DNA of 64,000 nt from Microbacterium sp. Leaf320 (GTDB lineage Bacteria > Actinomycetota > Actinomycetes > Actinomycetales > Microbacteriaceae), in contig NZ_LMOD01000001.1 in NCBI RefSeq assembly GCF_001423485.1, positions 192,617-256,616 of the forward strand. The letters run 5' to 3'. The position numbers and the translations under genes are program-made. The notes beneath the pieces are model-generated. The model did no database searches. It was not told where the DNA came from and saw nothing but the letters and a program-made list of their open reading frames with translations. Numbering within the stretch: position 1 is the first letter of the stretch; each line of letters opens with the position of its first letter. Positions 1-8,229 of this stretch are shown in pieces.

Positions 1-1642
1 CGAGATCCGCGAGGGTCTGCACGACGACCCCCTCGGCACCGACAGCTGCGCCGAACGCGGCGAAGTCGACCTCGGGGATCCGCATCGGCCCCTCCGCGAG
101 TCCCTTGAGGCCGTACAGGTTGACCTCGGCGCCGTAGGCCGCGTCGTTCCAGATCACCGCGATGCCGCGGCCCTGGGCGGCACGGACGGCTGACTCGAGG
201 TCGGCGATCGCCATCAGGCCGCCGCCGTCGCCCGACGTCAGCACGACGGTCGACTCGCGGCGGGCGAGAGCCGCGCCGACGACACTCGGCCAGCCCTGTC
301 CGATCGACTGGAAGGCGGTGCCGACCATCATCATGCGGTCGGGGGCCTCGACCGGCCAGTACATGTTCGCCCAGCCGATGAAGTGTCCGCCGTCGGAGAC
401 GACGACACGGTCGCTCGGCAGCAGCTCGGCGATGCGGCGTGCGGCCGACCGGGGGTCCAGGCGCCCGTCTGCGGCGAGGTCGTCGCCCTCGTCGTACGTG
501 CGTGCCGCGGCGACGTCGACGGACTCACGCCACGGCGTCCCGAGCACAGCTTCGGAAGCCCTGTGCGACGCGCCGTCCGTGAGTCCCGGCGTCTCGGCAC
601 GGCGTGCCTCAGGTCCGAAGCTGTGCTCGGCAGAGTCGATCTCGGGAGCGGTGCCGGAGACGAGGGAGCCGACGCGCGTGACGAGCTCCTCGGCTGCGAG
701 GCGGGCGTCCGCACGGACGAAGCCGCCGACATGAGGGTGCGTGGCAGCCGGGGCGATGTCGATCTGGAAGACACGGGTGCCGGGCGCGAAGAGCTCGCCG
801 AAGCGCATCGTGAACTGGTTGAGGGATGCGCCGAACACGACGGCGACGTCAGCGCTGCGCACGAGCTCCATGGCGCCGTCGGCACCGAACCCGCCGGTGA
901 CGCCGAGGTCGTACTGCGACTCGGGGAACAGGCCGCGACCGAGTGCCGACGATGCGGTGAGGGCACCGGTCAGGCTGGCGAGTTCGCCCAGCGCGTCACC
1001 CGCGCTGGCCAGCCAGGCGCCACGACCGGCGAGCAGGAACGGGCGGGATGCTCCGGCCAGGGACGCGGCGATCTCACCCAGCGTGCCCTCGGCGAATTCG
1101 CCGCGAGGGGCGAGCGGCGCGGGGAGTCGGGGCGCCGGCGCCTCGGGCACAGCGCCGGCCTCGAGCGCGGCCACGTCGTAGGGGATGGCCAGGACGACCG
1201 GCACGCGGTAGGTCAGCGCGTGCTCGATCGCGATCACGGTGGTCGCGGCGGCATCCGCGCGACCGACCGTATAGGTGCGGGCGCCGACGGCCGATGCGAG
1301 CGCGATCTGATCGACATCCCACGGGCGAGGGCCGGACGTCGGCTCATCGCCCACCACGAGAACGAGCGGCACATGGGCCTGCACGGCCTCGGCGAGAGCC
1401 GTCAGCGTGTTCGTGAAGCCCGCGCCGTAGGTCGAAGTCCCGGCGGCGATGCGTCCGGAGGCCCGGAAGTGCGCGTCGGCCGCGACGACAGCGCCCTGTT
1501 CGTGGCGGACGGCCGTGAAGACCGCATCCGTCTGCGTCTCGATCGCGTCGAGGAAGTAGGCGTTGCCGTTGCCCATCACGCCGAAGACGGCGTCGATGTG
1601 CTGGGCGAGGGTGTGGGCGACGTGCGCGGAGACGGTGGGCAT
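1..1642 (-). CDS. ThDP-dependent enzyme (acetolactate synthase/benzoylformate decarboxylase superfamily), 3' end outside window
   Basis: The frame reads from an ATG at 1642, preceded by an AAAGG ribosome-binding site, off the left edge without a stop. About 547 residues are visible, so only the extreme C-terminus is missing. Three domains follow family order: an N-terminal Pyr domain with the cofactor-activating Glu48 in RHEQGA, a central domain, and a C-terminal PP domain with the ThDP/Mg motif starting GDGGG and closing with WND. Substrate cannot be told from sequence; decarboxylase, synthase or lyase are all possible. The linker before the PP domain carries an unusual inverted repeat (540-630), annotated separately. 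It diverges from the ATP-grasp gene that begins about 200 bp away. Confidence 0.85.
   Translation of the reverse strand, partial: MPTVSAHVAHTLAQHIDAVFGVMGNGNAYFLDAIETQTDAVFTAVRHEQGAVVAADAHFRASGRIAAGTSTYGAGFTNTLTALAEAVQAHVPLVLVVGDEPTSGPRPWDVDQIALASAVGARTYTVGRADAAATTVIAIEHALTYRVPVVLAIPYDVAALEAGAVPEAPAPRLPAPLAPRGEFAEGTLGEIAASLAGASRPFLLAGRGAWLASAGDALGELASLTGALTASSALGRGLFPESQYDLGVTGGFGADGAMELVRSADVAVVFGASLNQFTMRFGELFAPGTRVFQIDIAPAATHPHVGGFVRADARLAAEELVTRVGSLVSGTAPEIDSAEHSFGPEARRAETPGLTDGASHRASEAVLGTPWRESVDVAAARTYDEGDDLAADGRLDPRSAARRIAELLPSDRVVVSDGGHFIGWANMYWPVEAPDRMMMVGTAFQSIGQGWPSVVGAALARRESTVVLTSGDGGGLMAIADLESAVRAAQGRGIAVIWNDAAYGAEVNLYGLKGLAEGPMRIPEVDFAAFGAAVGAEGVVVQTLADL
540..630. repeat. Intragenic inverted repeat inside the ThDP-enzyme linker
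   Basis: CCGAGCACAGCTTCGGA at 540-556 is matched perfectly by its reverse complement at 614-630, a 17-bp inverted repeat with a 57-nt spacer. It falls in the stretch encoding the linker between the central and PP domains, where the protein reads SAEHSFGPEARR and onward, unlike conserved family sequence. The placement fits a palindromic element absorbed into a tolerant linker. No transposase lies nearby. Confidence 0.7.
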
Positions 1643-1845
1643 GGGGAAGCCTTTCGAGACAGGGACGGAGACGTGCGATTCCGTATGTGTCTCGCCCCCG
1701 CGTCGTCGTGGGGTGCTTCGTGCCTCTTTTTCAGGCACCGGCGGCAGAGAGCGCCGGACGTCTCGATCCTACAGCCGCGATCACTGACGCGGCCCCGTCT
1801 CGCGGGCGTAACACCGCCGAAACGGTGACAGGCAAACATGCGGTC

Positions 1846-3525
1846 ATGGAGTCGCTGTTCAATGGGTACACCTCGCGTCGATCACCGCAGCGGGCGGGAG
1901 CGGCCCCGTGGGATGAGATGTTCCCCGCGGATGCCGCTCCGGGAGGCGAGGGAGTTCGCGTTCCCTACAAGGACATGTATCCGGCGCTCGCGGGCATGGA
2001 CGACGCCGAGCTGCGCGCCCGCACGGATGCGCTCGCGAGCTCCTACCTCGCGCAGGGCGTGACATTCGACTTCGCAGGCGAAGAACGCCCATTCCCTCTC
2101 GACGTGGTGCCTCGAGTGATCGCCGCGGACGACTGGACGCTGGTCGAATCCGGGGTGAAGCAGCGCGTCCGGGCGCTCGAGGCCTTTCTGGCCGACGCCT
2201 ACGGGCCGCAGCTCGCGGTGCAGGACGGAGTGATCCCCGCGCCGTTGATCAGCTCGTCATCGCACTTCCATCGTCAGGCGGCGGGAATCGTGGGGGCGAA
2301 CGGCGTCCGCATCCACGTCGCGGGCATCGACGTCATCCGCGATGAGGCGGGAGCCTGGCGGGTGCTCGAAGACAATGTGCGCGTGCCCAGCGGCGTCAGC
2401 TACGTGCTCGCCAACCGGCGGGTGATGGCGCAGACGCTCCCCGAGCTGTTCACGAGTCTGCGCGTGCGTCCGGTCGTCGACTATCCCGGCCACCTGCTGC
2501 AGGCTCTGCGCGCGGCAGCGCCCGCGGGCGTCGACGATCCGACGGTGGTGGTGCTGACCCCCGGCGTGCACAACTCGGCGTACTACGAGCACACGCTGCT
2601 GGCCCGCATGATGGGCATCGAACTGGTCGAGGGACGCGACCTGTTCTGCTCGGGCGGTCGCGTGTGGATGCACACCACGGCCGGTCCCACCCGCGTCGAC
2701 GTGATCTACCGACGAGTCGATGACGAGTTCCTCGACCCGCAGCAGTTCCGACCGGATTCCGTGCTCGGGGCGCCGGGGCTGATGCTCGCCGCCCGGCTCG
2801 GCAATGTCACACTCGCGAACGCCATCGGCAACGGGGTCGCCGACGACAAGCTCGTCTACACGTACGTGCCCGACCTGATCCGCTACTACCTGGGGGAGGA
2901 GCCGGTGCTCCCGAACGTCGACACCTGGCGGCTCGAGGAACCGGATGCCCTCGAGGAGGTGCTCGATCGGCTCGACGAACTCGTCGTGAAGCCGGTCGAC
3001 GGCTCGGGCGGCAAAGGGCTCGTCGTCGGACCGGACGCATCCCGCGAGACGCTCGATGAGCTCCGCAAGACGCTGCTCGCGGATCCGCGAGGGTGGATCG
3101 CGCAGCCCGTCGTGCAGCTGTCGACCATCCCCACTCTCGTCGAGGACGGGTTCCGTCCGCGGCACGTCGACCTGCGCCCGTTCGCCGTCAACGACGGACA
3201 GGACATCTGGGTGCTCCCCGGCGGACTCACGAGGGTGGCGCTGCCCGAGGGGCAGCTGGTCGTGAACTCCAGTCAGGGCGGAGGATCGAAGGACACCTGG
3301 GTGCTGGACCCGTCTCTGTTCACCGGACCGACGACGACCGTGACGGGAGAGCCCGATCCCGCCGCCGATGAGGTCTCTCTCGCCACGGGGGCGATCGCGA
3401 TCGTGTCACCGCATCGGGAGGAGTCGCATCAGCCGTTCCTCTCCTCGCCGCAGGACGAGGACCTCGAGCTGCGTCACCACCAGCAACAGCAGCAACAGCA
3501 GCAACAGGGGGGTGCGACGTGCTGA
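1846..3525 (+). CDS. Circularly permuted ATP-grasp protein (COG2308 type)
   Basis: This 559-residue protein (from ATG 1846, reading MESLFNGYTSR) matches the circularly permuted ATP-grasp family. Members are expected to ligate carboxylates to amines or thiols using ATP, but their substrate is unknown. Family-like segments include VLTPGVHNSAYYEH, GNGVADDKLVYTYVPD and the loop VVKPVDGSGGKGLVVG. The frame stays open upstream to 1687; ATG 1846 is preferred because homology-like sequence starts there. The C-terminus ends in two His and nine Gln residues encoded by a 9-bp tandem repeat. The stop overlaps the alpha-E start (GTGCTGA), so the two are translationally coupled. Confidence 0.9.
   Translation: MESLFNGYTSRRSPQRAGAAPWDEMFPADAAPGGEGVRVPYKDMYPALAGMDDAELRARTDALASSYLAQGVTFDFAGEERPFPLDVVPRVIAADDWTLVESGVKQRVRALEAFLADAYGPQLAVQDGVIPAPLISSSSHFHRQAAGIVGANGVRIHVAGIDVIRDEAGAWRVLEDNVRVPSGVSYVLANRRVMAQTLPELFTSLRVRPVVDYPGHLLQALRAAAPAGVDDPTVVVLTPGVHNSAYYEHTLLARMMGIELVEGRDLFCSGGRVWMHTTAGPTRVDVIYRRVDDEFLDPQQFRPDSVLGAPGLMLAARLGNVTLANAIGNGVADDKLVYTYVPDLIRYYLGEEPVLPNVDTWRLEEPDALEEVLDRLDELVVKPVDGSGGKGLVVGPDASRETLDELRKTLLADPRGWIAQPVVQLSTIPTLVEDGFRPRHVDLRPFAVNDGQDIWVLPGGLTRVALPEGQLVVNSSQGGGSKDTWVLDPSLFTGPTTTVTGEPDPAADEVSLATGAIAIVSPHREESHQPFLSSPQDEDLELRHHQQQQQQQQQGGATC
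3481..3507 (+). repeat. 9-bp tandem repeat x3 encoding polyglutamine
   Basis: The unit CAGCAACAG is repeated three times without mismatch and encodes nine consecutive glutamines. It lies five codons before the stop of the ATP-grasp gene. Perfect short tandem repeats are prone to slippage; changes in whole 9-bp units would alter the Gln count without breaking the frame. Confidence 0.95.
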
Positions 3526-4445
3526 GTCGGATCGCTGAGGCGCTTTTCTGGATCGGACGATACGTCGAGCGGGCGGACGGCACCGCACGGATCCTCGACG
3601 TGCACCTGCAGCTGCTGCTCGAGGACCCGTGGGTCGAGGAGGACACCGCCTGCCGTGCGCTGCTCTCGGTCATGGGCACGACCGCCGATGACGACGCGGT
3701 GCTGAGCCGCGACGACGTGGTGCGGCTGCTCGCGCTGGATCGGGATCATTCCGCCTCGATCGCCCACTCGATCGCCTCCGCGAGGGAGAACGCGCGCCGT
3801 GCGCGCGAGATCATCTCGACGGATCTCTGGGAGACGCTCAACGAGTCGAACGCGCGGATGCCGCGACGGATCGCCTCGGACAAGACGCACCCGTTCTTCC
3901 GGTGGGTGCGCGATCGGTCGGCGCTCGCCTTCGGGGTCGTGGACTCGTCGACGAGCAGGGACGAGGCCTGGCACTTCTTCGTCCTCGGCCGCTCGATCGA
4001 GCGCGCCGACATGACGGCTCGTCTGCTGGCGACGCGGTCGCTCACAGAGGCCGGTGGACCCAGCTGGACGACACTGCTGCGCAGCTGCGGCGCATACGAG
4101 GCCCACCTGCGCAGTCATCGGGCCGTGCCGACCGGGGCCTCCGCGGTGGAGTTCCTGCTCGTCGATCGGCTGTTCCCGCGGTCGGTGCTCTCCAGCATCC
4201 TCCAGGCCGAGGACTGCCTGCGCGGGATCGATCCGGCAGGCGCCTTCGGAACTCCGGATCGCGCTCACAGGGTGCTGGGTCGCATGCGATCCGAGTTGGA
4301 GTACCGACCGATCGGCGACACCGTGCATCGTCTGTCCGAGAGCATGGAGGAGGTCCAGGTGGGGATGTCGATGGCGAGTGATGCGATCAGAGAGCGGTAC
4401 TTCCCGTCGATCGCTATGCCCGTGTGGATCGGAGAGGCACTGTGA
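3519..4445 (+). CDS. Alpha-E domain protein (DUF403/COG2307)
   Basis: The 308-residue all-helical protein begins LSRIAEALFWIGRYVERADGTAR, the usual opening of the alpha-E family. It ends MPVWIGEAL. No enzymatic activity is established for the family; it is nearly always coded beside a circularly permuted ATP-grasp and a transglutaminase-like protein, as here, and is thought to act with them in an uncharacterised peptide-modification pathway. The GTG start overlaps the ATP-grasp stop and its own stop overlaps the transglutaminase GTG, so the three form a coupled operon. Confidence 0.92.
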   Translation: MLSRIAEALFWIGRYVERADGTARILDVHLQLLLEDPWVEEDTACRALLSVMGTTADDDAVLSRDDVVRLLALDRDHSASIAHSIASARENARRAREIISTDLWETLNESNARMPRRIASDKTHPFFRWVRDRSALAFGVVDSSTSRDEAWHFFVLGRSIERADMTARLLATRSLTEAGGPSWTTLLRSCGAYEAHLRSHRAVPTGASAVEFLLVDRLFPRSVLSSILQAEDCLRGIDPAGAFGTPDRAHRVLGRMRSELEYRPIGDTVHRLSESMEEVQVGMSMASDAIRERYFPSIAMPVWIGEAL

Positions 4446-5287
4446 GCCGGCTTCGGATCGTGCACCGCACGGGATTCCGCTACGAGCAGCCGGCGACCGC
4501 GTCATACAACGAGGCGCGGATGCTGCCGCACTCGCGTGACGGGCAGTTCGTGCTGCAGGCGACTCTCGACATCTCGCCGACGGCGACGCAGCACTCGTAC
4601 GCGGACTACTGGGACACGCGGGTCTCGACCTTCGAAGTGCTCACCCCGCATCAGGAGCTCTCGGTCACGGCGACCAGCGTGGTCGACGTCAGACCGCTGC
4701 CCCAGACGGGGGTCGGCATCGACTGGGATGAGCTCGCGGCTCGTATCCCGCTGTCGCTCGCTCTCGCCGAGTGCGTGACGCAGACGCCGGCGACCGCCCC
4801 GGACGAGGAGATGCACGAGCTCGCGCTGCGGATCGAGGCCGAGGGTGGCGGGGTCGATGAGACGGCCTTCGAGATCTGCAAGACCGTGGGGGAGGCGATG
4901 GAGTATCGCAGCGGCGTGACCGGCGTGGGCTCGACGGCGCGCGACGCCTGGCCCACGCGTTCCGGCGTCTGCCAGGACATCGCCCACGTGGCGCTCGGCG
5001 TGCTGCGCGCGGCGGGGATCCCGGCGCGCTACGTCTCGGGGTACCTGCACCCCGACCCGACAGCTGCGATCGGTCAGCCGGTGACGGGGGAGTCGCACGC
5101 CTGGGTGGAGTGGTACTCCGGCGAGTGGCGGGGATACGACCCCACCAACCTCGTGGAGGTCGGCGAATCGCACGTCTACGTCGGGCACGGACGCGACTAC
5201 ACCGACGTGCCGCCGCTGCGTGGTGTGTACGCCGGCCCGAGCGTCTCGGCGCTGTTCGTGTCCGTCGAGGTCACCCGTCTCGGATGA
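4442..5287 (+). CDS. Transglutaminase-like cysteine peptidase family protein
   Basis: At 281 residues it has the N-terminal beta domain (LRIVHRTGFRYEQPATASYNEARM) and the transglutaminase core. The catalytic triad is visible: Cys in TRSGVCQDIAH, His in GESHAWVEW and Asp in YDPTN. The GTG at 4442 overlaps the alpha-E stop (GTGA) and follows a GGAG motif; an upstream in-frame GTG at 4424 is less likely. In this operon type it is predicted to cleave or cross-link the product of the ATP-grasp enzyme; that role is inference. Confidence 0.92.
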   Translation: MSRLRIVHRTGFRYEQPATASYNEARMLPHSRDGQFVLQATLDISPTATQHSYADYWDTRVSTFEVLTPHQELSVTATSVVDVRPLPQTGVGIDWDELAARIPLSLALAECVTQTPATAPDEEMHELALRIEAEGGGVDETAFEICKTVGEAMEYRSGVTGVGSTARDAWPTRSGVCQDIAHVALGVLRAAGIPARYVSGYLHPDPTAAIGQPVTGESHAWVEWYSGEWRGYDPTNLVEVGESHVYVGHGRDYTDVPPLRGVYAGPSVSALFVSVEVTRLG

Positions 5288-5335
5288 GGGGCGGGCGTGG
5301 CCTGGAGGAGGGCGTCGGTGGGGAAGAATGAGACG

Positions 5336-5845
5336 ATGACGGATGCTTCGATCGAGCGCGAGACGCTCACCTGGGACGGCTTCGGATCGGCGACGCGAGA
5401 CCTCGCGCGCAGGATCCTCGACAGCGGCTTCATGCCCGAGGTCGTCGTGGCGATCGCCCGAGGCGGTCTGCTGCCGGCCGGCGCGATCGCCTATGGCCTC
5501 GGCGCGAAGAACTGCGGAGCGATCAACGTCGAGTTCTACACCGGCATCGGGACGGTGCTCGATGCGCCCGAGGTTCTGCCGCCCGAGCTCGACATGGCCT
5601 ACCTCGACGGCCGGCGCGTGCTTCTGGTCGATGACGTCGCCGACTCGGGGCGTACCCTCGCGCTGGCCGTGCAGCTGCTGAAGGACAAGGGCGCCGATGT
5701 GCGCTCGGTCACGATCTACACGAAGCCGTCGACGATCATCCAGCCCGACTACGCCTGGAAGGACACGGATCTCTGGATCAACTTCCCGTGGTCGTACCAG
5801 GGCACCGTCCGCGAAGAGGACCTCGGTCTCGCGCCGAGCGCCTGA
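5336..5845 (+). CDS. Phosphoribosyltransferase (xanthine/hypoxanthine-type)
   Basis: The 169-residue protein carries the PRPP-binding motif VLLVDDVADSGRTLA near residues 95-109, with an early strand VVVAIARGGLLPAG typical of type I phosphoribosyltransferases. It most likely salvages a purine base to its nucleotide; the base is not identifiable from sequence. ATG 5336 (MTDASIERE) is chosen because residues upstream of it in the open frame are unlike the family. It ends two bases before the stop of the convergent DNA ligase. Whether it is cotranscribed with the ATP-grasp operon (48 bp upstream) is unclear. Confidence 0.88.
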   Translation: MTDASIERETLTWDGFGSATRDLARRILDSGFMPEVVVAIARGGLLPAGAIAYGLGAKNCGAINVEFYTGIGTVLDAPEVLPPELDMAYLDGRRVLLVDDVADSGRTLALAVQLLKDKGADVRSVTIYTKPSTIIQPDYAWKDTDLWINFPWSYQGTVREEDLGLAPSA

Positions 5846-5847
5846 GC

Positions 5848-7371
5848 TCAGCCTCGCAGCAGCGCGCGCAGCGTCTGGATCGTGTCGGCACCGGACGGCG
5901 TCTTGTCGGGTCGATAGCCCTTGACTCTGGCGAAACGCAGGGCGATGCCACCGGGGTAGCGAGGCGATCGCTGCACGCCGTCGACGGCGATCTCGACCAC
6001 GAACTCTGGCCGCAGGAACACCGTGCTCTGGGTGCGCCGTGTCTCGAGTGGCGGAAAGTTCTCGGTCTGCCAGCGCAGCAGTTCGTCGGTGAGTCCCTTG
6101 AAGGTCTTGCCGACCATCACGAATCCGCCCGGCTCGCCGAACTCTCCGTCGGGATCGAGCGCACCGAGGTGGAGGTTCGACAGCCACCCCTGGCGGCGCC
6201 CCGAACCCCACTCGGCGGCGAGCACGACGAGGTCGTACGTCAGCACGGGTTTGACCTTCACCCAGGACTTGCCGCGGCGGCCGGCCGAATAGGGAGCGTC
6301 GATGCCCTTGACGAGTACTCCCTCGTGTCCGGCTGCCAGAGCGTCACGCGACAGCTGCTCGGCGGCTGCGGGATCGTCGGTCACGATGCCGGGCATGCGC
6401 CACTCGCCCACGACCCTCTCCAGCTCGGTCAGTCGGGTCGAGAGCGGTTCGTCGAGCAGATCGCGGCCGTCGACGTGCAGCACGTCGAAGAACCAGGGCC
6501 GCAGCACGAGGTCGCGCGAGACGTCGGCTCCGAACCGCGACATGGTCTCCTGGAACGGGCGAGGGCCGCCGTCCTCGTCGAGCGACAGCGTCTCGCCGTC
6601 GAGTATCAGGTCGTGAGCGGGGAGGGTCCGCACGATCTCGACGATCTCGGGCACGCGGTGCGTGATGTCGGCGAGGCTGCGGGTGTAGACGCTCACGTCG
6701 TCGCCGTGGCGGTGCACCTGGATGCGCGCTCCGTCGAGCTTGTACTCGACCGAGGCGCGGCCCGTGATCTCGAGCGCGGCGGTGGGCGTGGGTGCGGTCG
6801 AGGCGAGCATGGGAAGGACCGGGCGCCCGACCTGCAGGCCGACGGCCTCGAGAGCATCGGCGCTTCCGTGGAGGGCGAGCACGGCGGTCTCGCCCAGGTC
6901 GCCGGACAGCATCGCGGCACGGCGCACGCTGGCGACCGGACGATCGGAGGCGCGTGCTATCGCGTCGAGCAGGACACCGCCGAGTGCACCGGTGCGCAGC
7001 TCCCCGAGCATCGCGCGCGACAGGAAGTCCCATTCGCCGGTGGTGGCGCGGCTGGCGAGGACGGAGAGGAGGCCGCTCCGTGCGGACGCAGATCCTGAGC
7101 CCGACGCATGGGTCAGGGTCTCGAACGCGTCGTCGACATCGCTGATCGACAGCGACGGTGCATCGGCGTGCTGCACGTCGAGAGCTGAGATCCCTCGCCA
7201 GCCCACGCCGAGGCGCCCCTGACGAGGCGACGCGAGAAGCAGTCCGACCAGGGCGGGGACGTCCTCCGCGTCAGCGCGCGCGAGCAGCTGCGACAGCGCA
7301 TCGATCTTGGCGAGCCGCGATGAGGTCGCGGTGACGGTGTCTGCGGTGGTGACGAGCTCCGAGAGCAACAT
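5848..7371 (-). CDS. ligB: ATP-dependent DNA ligase (LigB type)
   Basis: The 507-residue protein has the nucleotidyltransferase motif I VEYKLDGARIQVHR, whose Lys (about residue 211) accepts AMP. It also has motif III-like (LDGETL) and motif V sequence (KSWVKVKPV), followed by an OB-fold. An N-terminal DNA-binding domain of about 190 residues precedes the core. Actinobacteria carry such accessory ligases beside the NAD-dependent LigA, with likely roles in repair. No Ku gene or LigD polymerase/nuclease domain is nearby, so LigB is preferred over LigD or LigC. It stands alone, converging on the phosphoribosyltransferase. Confidence 0.9.
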   Translation of the reverse strand: MLLSELVTTADTVTATSSRLAKIDALSQLLARADAEDVPALVGLLLASPRQGRLGVGWRGISALDVQHADAPSLSISDVDDAFETLTHASGSGSASARSGLLSVLASRATTGEWDFLSRAMLGELRTGALGGVLLDAIARASDRPVASVRRAAMLSGDLGETAVLALHGSADALEAVGLQVGRPVLPMLASTAPTPTAALEITGRASVEYKLDGARIQVHRHGDDVSVYTRSLADITHRVPEIVEIVRTLPAHDLILDGETLSLDEDGGPRPFQETMSRFGADVSRDLVLRPWFFDVLHVDGRDLLDEPLSTRLTELERVVGEWRMPGIVTDDPAAAEQLSRDALAAGHEGVLVKGIDAPYSAGRRGKSWVKVKPVLTYDLVVLAAEWGSGRRQGWLSNLHLGALDPDGEFGEPGGFVMVGKTFKGLTDELLRWQTENFPPLETRRTQSTVFLRPEFVVEIAVDGVQRSPRYPGGIALRFARVKGYRPDKTPSGADTIQTLRALLRG

Positions 7372-7448
7372 GCATGCAGTCTCGCATCGGCATCCGACAT
7401 CGACGACGGCCTTGCTTTCGCCTGTCGAGCCGCAGTATGAACGTCGGC

Positions 7449-8219
7449 TCAGCGCCCGCGGAACTCCGGTTTCCGCTTCTCCTGGAACGCCGCGAAGCCC
7501 TCGCGGTAGTCATCGGTGTCGCAGAGGGCTGCCTGCGCGGCGTTCTCGATCTCGATCGAGTCCCAGAGAGCGAGGCGCTCGTCGCGAATCCGGGCGACCA
7601 GCTGCTTGCTCGCGAGGAATGCCGCGGTGGCACCTCGTGCGGCGATCACCGCGGCATCCGTCGTCGTCCGCAGCACCTCGTCGTCGGGGAGGACGCGCGA
7701 GAACAGCCCCGATGTCACAGCTTCGGTGCCGCTCATCAGCCGACCCGTGTAGATGAGGTCGAGGGTCTTGTGCGCCCCGAGCCGCTCGACGAAGAGCGCA
7801 TGGCCTCCGGAATCGAGGGTGGCTCCGAGTGCGGCGAACGGCGAGCCGACCTTCGCCGACTCCGCGACGTAGACGACGTCGGTGGCGATCAGGAGTCCGA
7901 GTCCGACGCCCAGGCAGGCGCCGTGTGCAACCGCGAAGGTCGGCGCGGGGAAGCGCGACATCCTCTGCAGCAGCGGCGTGACGAGGCCATCGAGGTAGCC
8001 CGAGACGTCATCGTCGCGCGGGTCGACCGCAGAGATGTCACGACCGGCGCAGAATGCCCGGCCCTCGCCGCGCAGCACGAGCGCACGAACTCCTGCGGCA
8101 TCGGCCTCGTCGTAGGCGCGTCCGAGATCCCGCAGTGCCTGCTCGTCGAGCGAGTTCAGCTTCGCCGGCGCGTTCAGGACGACCGTCGCCACGTCGTCCT
8201 CGATGGTGAGATCGATCAT
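7449..8219 (-). CDS. paaG: Ring-1,2-epoxyphenylacetyl-CoA isomerase (PaaG-like enoyl-CoA hydratase family)
   Basis: This 256-residue crotonase-fold protein is the last gene of the paaABCDE operon, 10 bp after paaE. It has the oxyanion-hole segment AFCAGRDIS and AHGACLGVGLGLL. Instead of the paired glutamates of true hydratases it carries Asp136 in LDSGG, the position and residue of the catalytic acid in E. coli PaaG. This supports isomerisation of the phenylacetyl-CoA epoxide to oxepin-CoA rather than alkene hydration. A general enoyl-CoA isomerase is the alternative. Confidence 0.85.
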   Translation of the reverse strand: MIDLTIEDDVATVVLNAPAKLNSLDEQALRDLGRAYDEADAAGVRALVLRGEGRAFCAGRDISAVDPRDDDVSGYLDGLVTPLLQRMSRFPAPTFAVAHGACLGVGLGLLIATDVVYVAESAKVGSPFAALGATLDSGGHALFVERLGAHKTLDLIYTGRLMSGTEAVTSGLFSRVLPDDEVLRTTTDAAVIAARGATAAFLASKQLVARIRDERLALWDSIEIENAAQAALCDTDDYREGFAAFQEKRKPEFRGR

Positions 8220-8229
8220 CGGATGCTCC

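Noticed and set aside
3474..4505. Minus-strand frame ending in polycysteine
   Set aside because: The Cys run is the reverse of the CAG/CAA repeat. The rest is antisense to the alpha-E gene.
4502..6211. Minus-strand open frame spanning the transglutaminase and phosphoribosyltransferase genes
   Set aside because: It runs antisense to two recognised genes and overlaps the ligase; no family resemblance.
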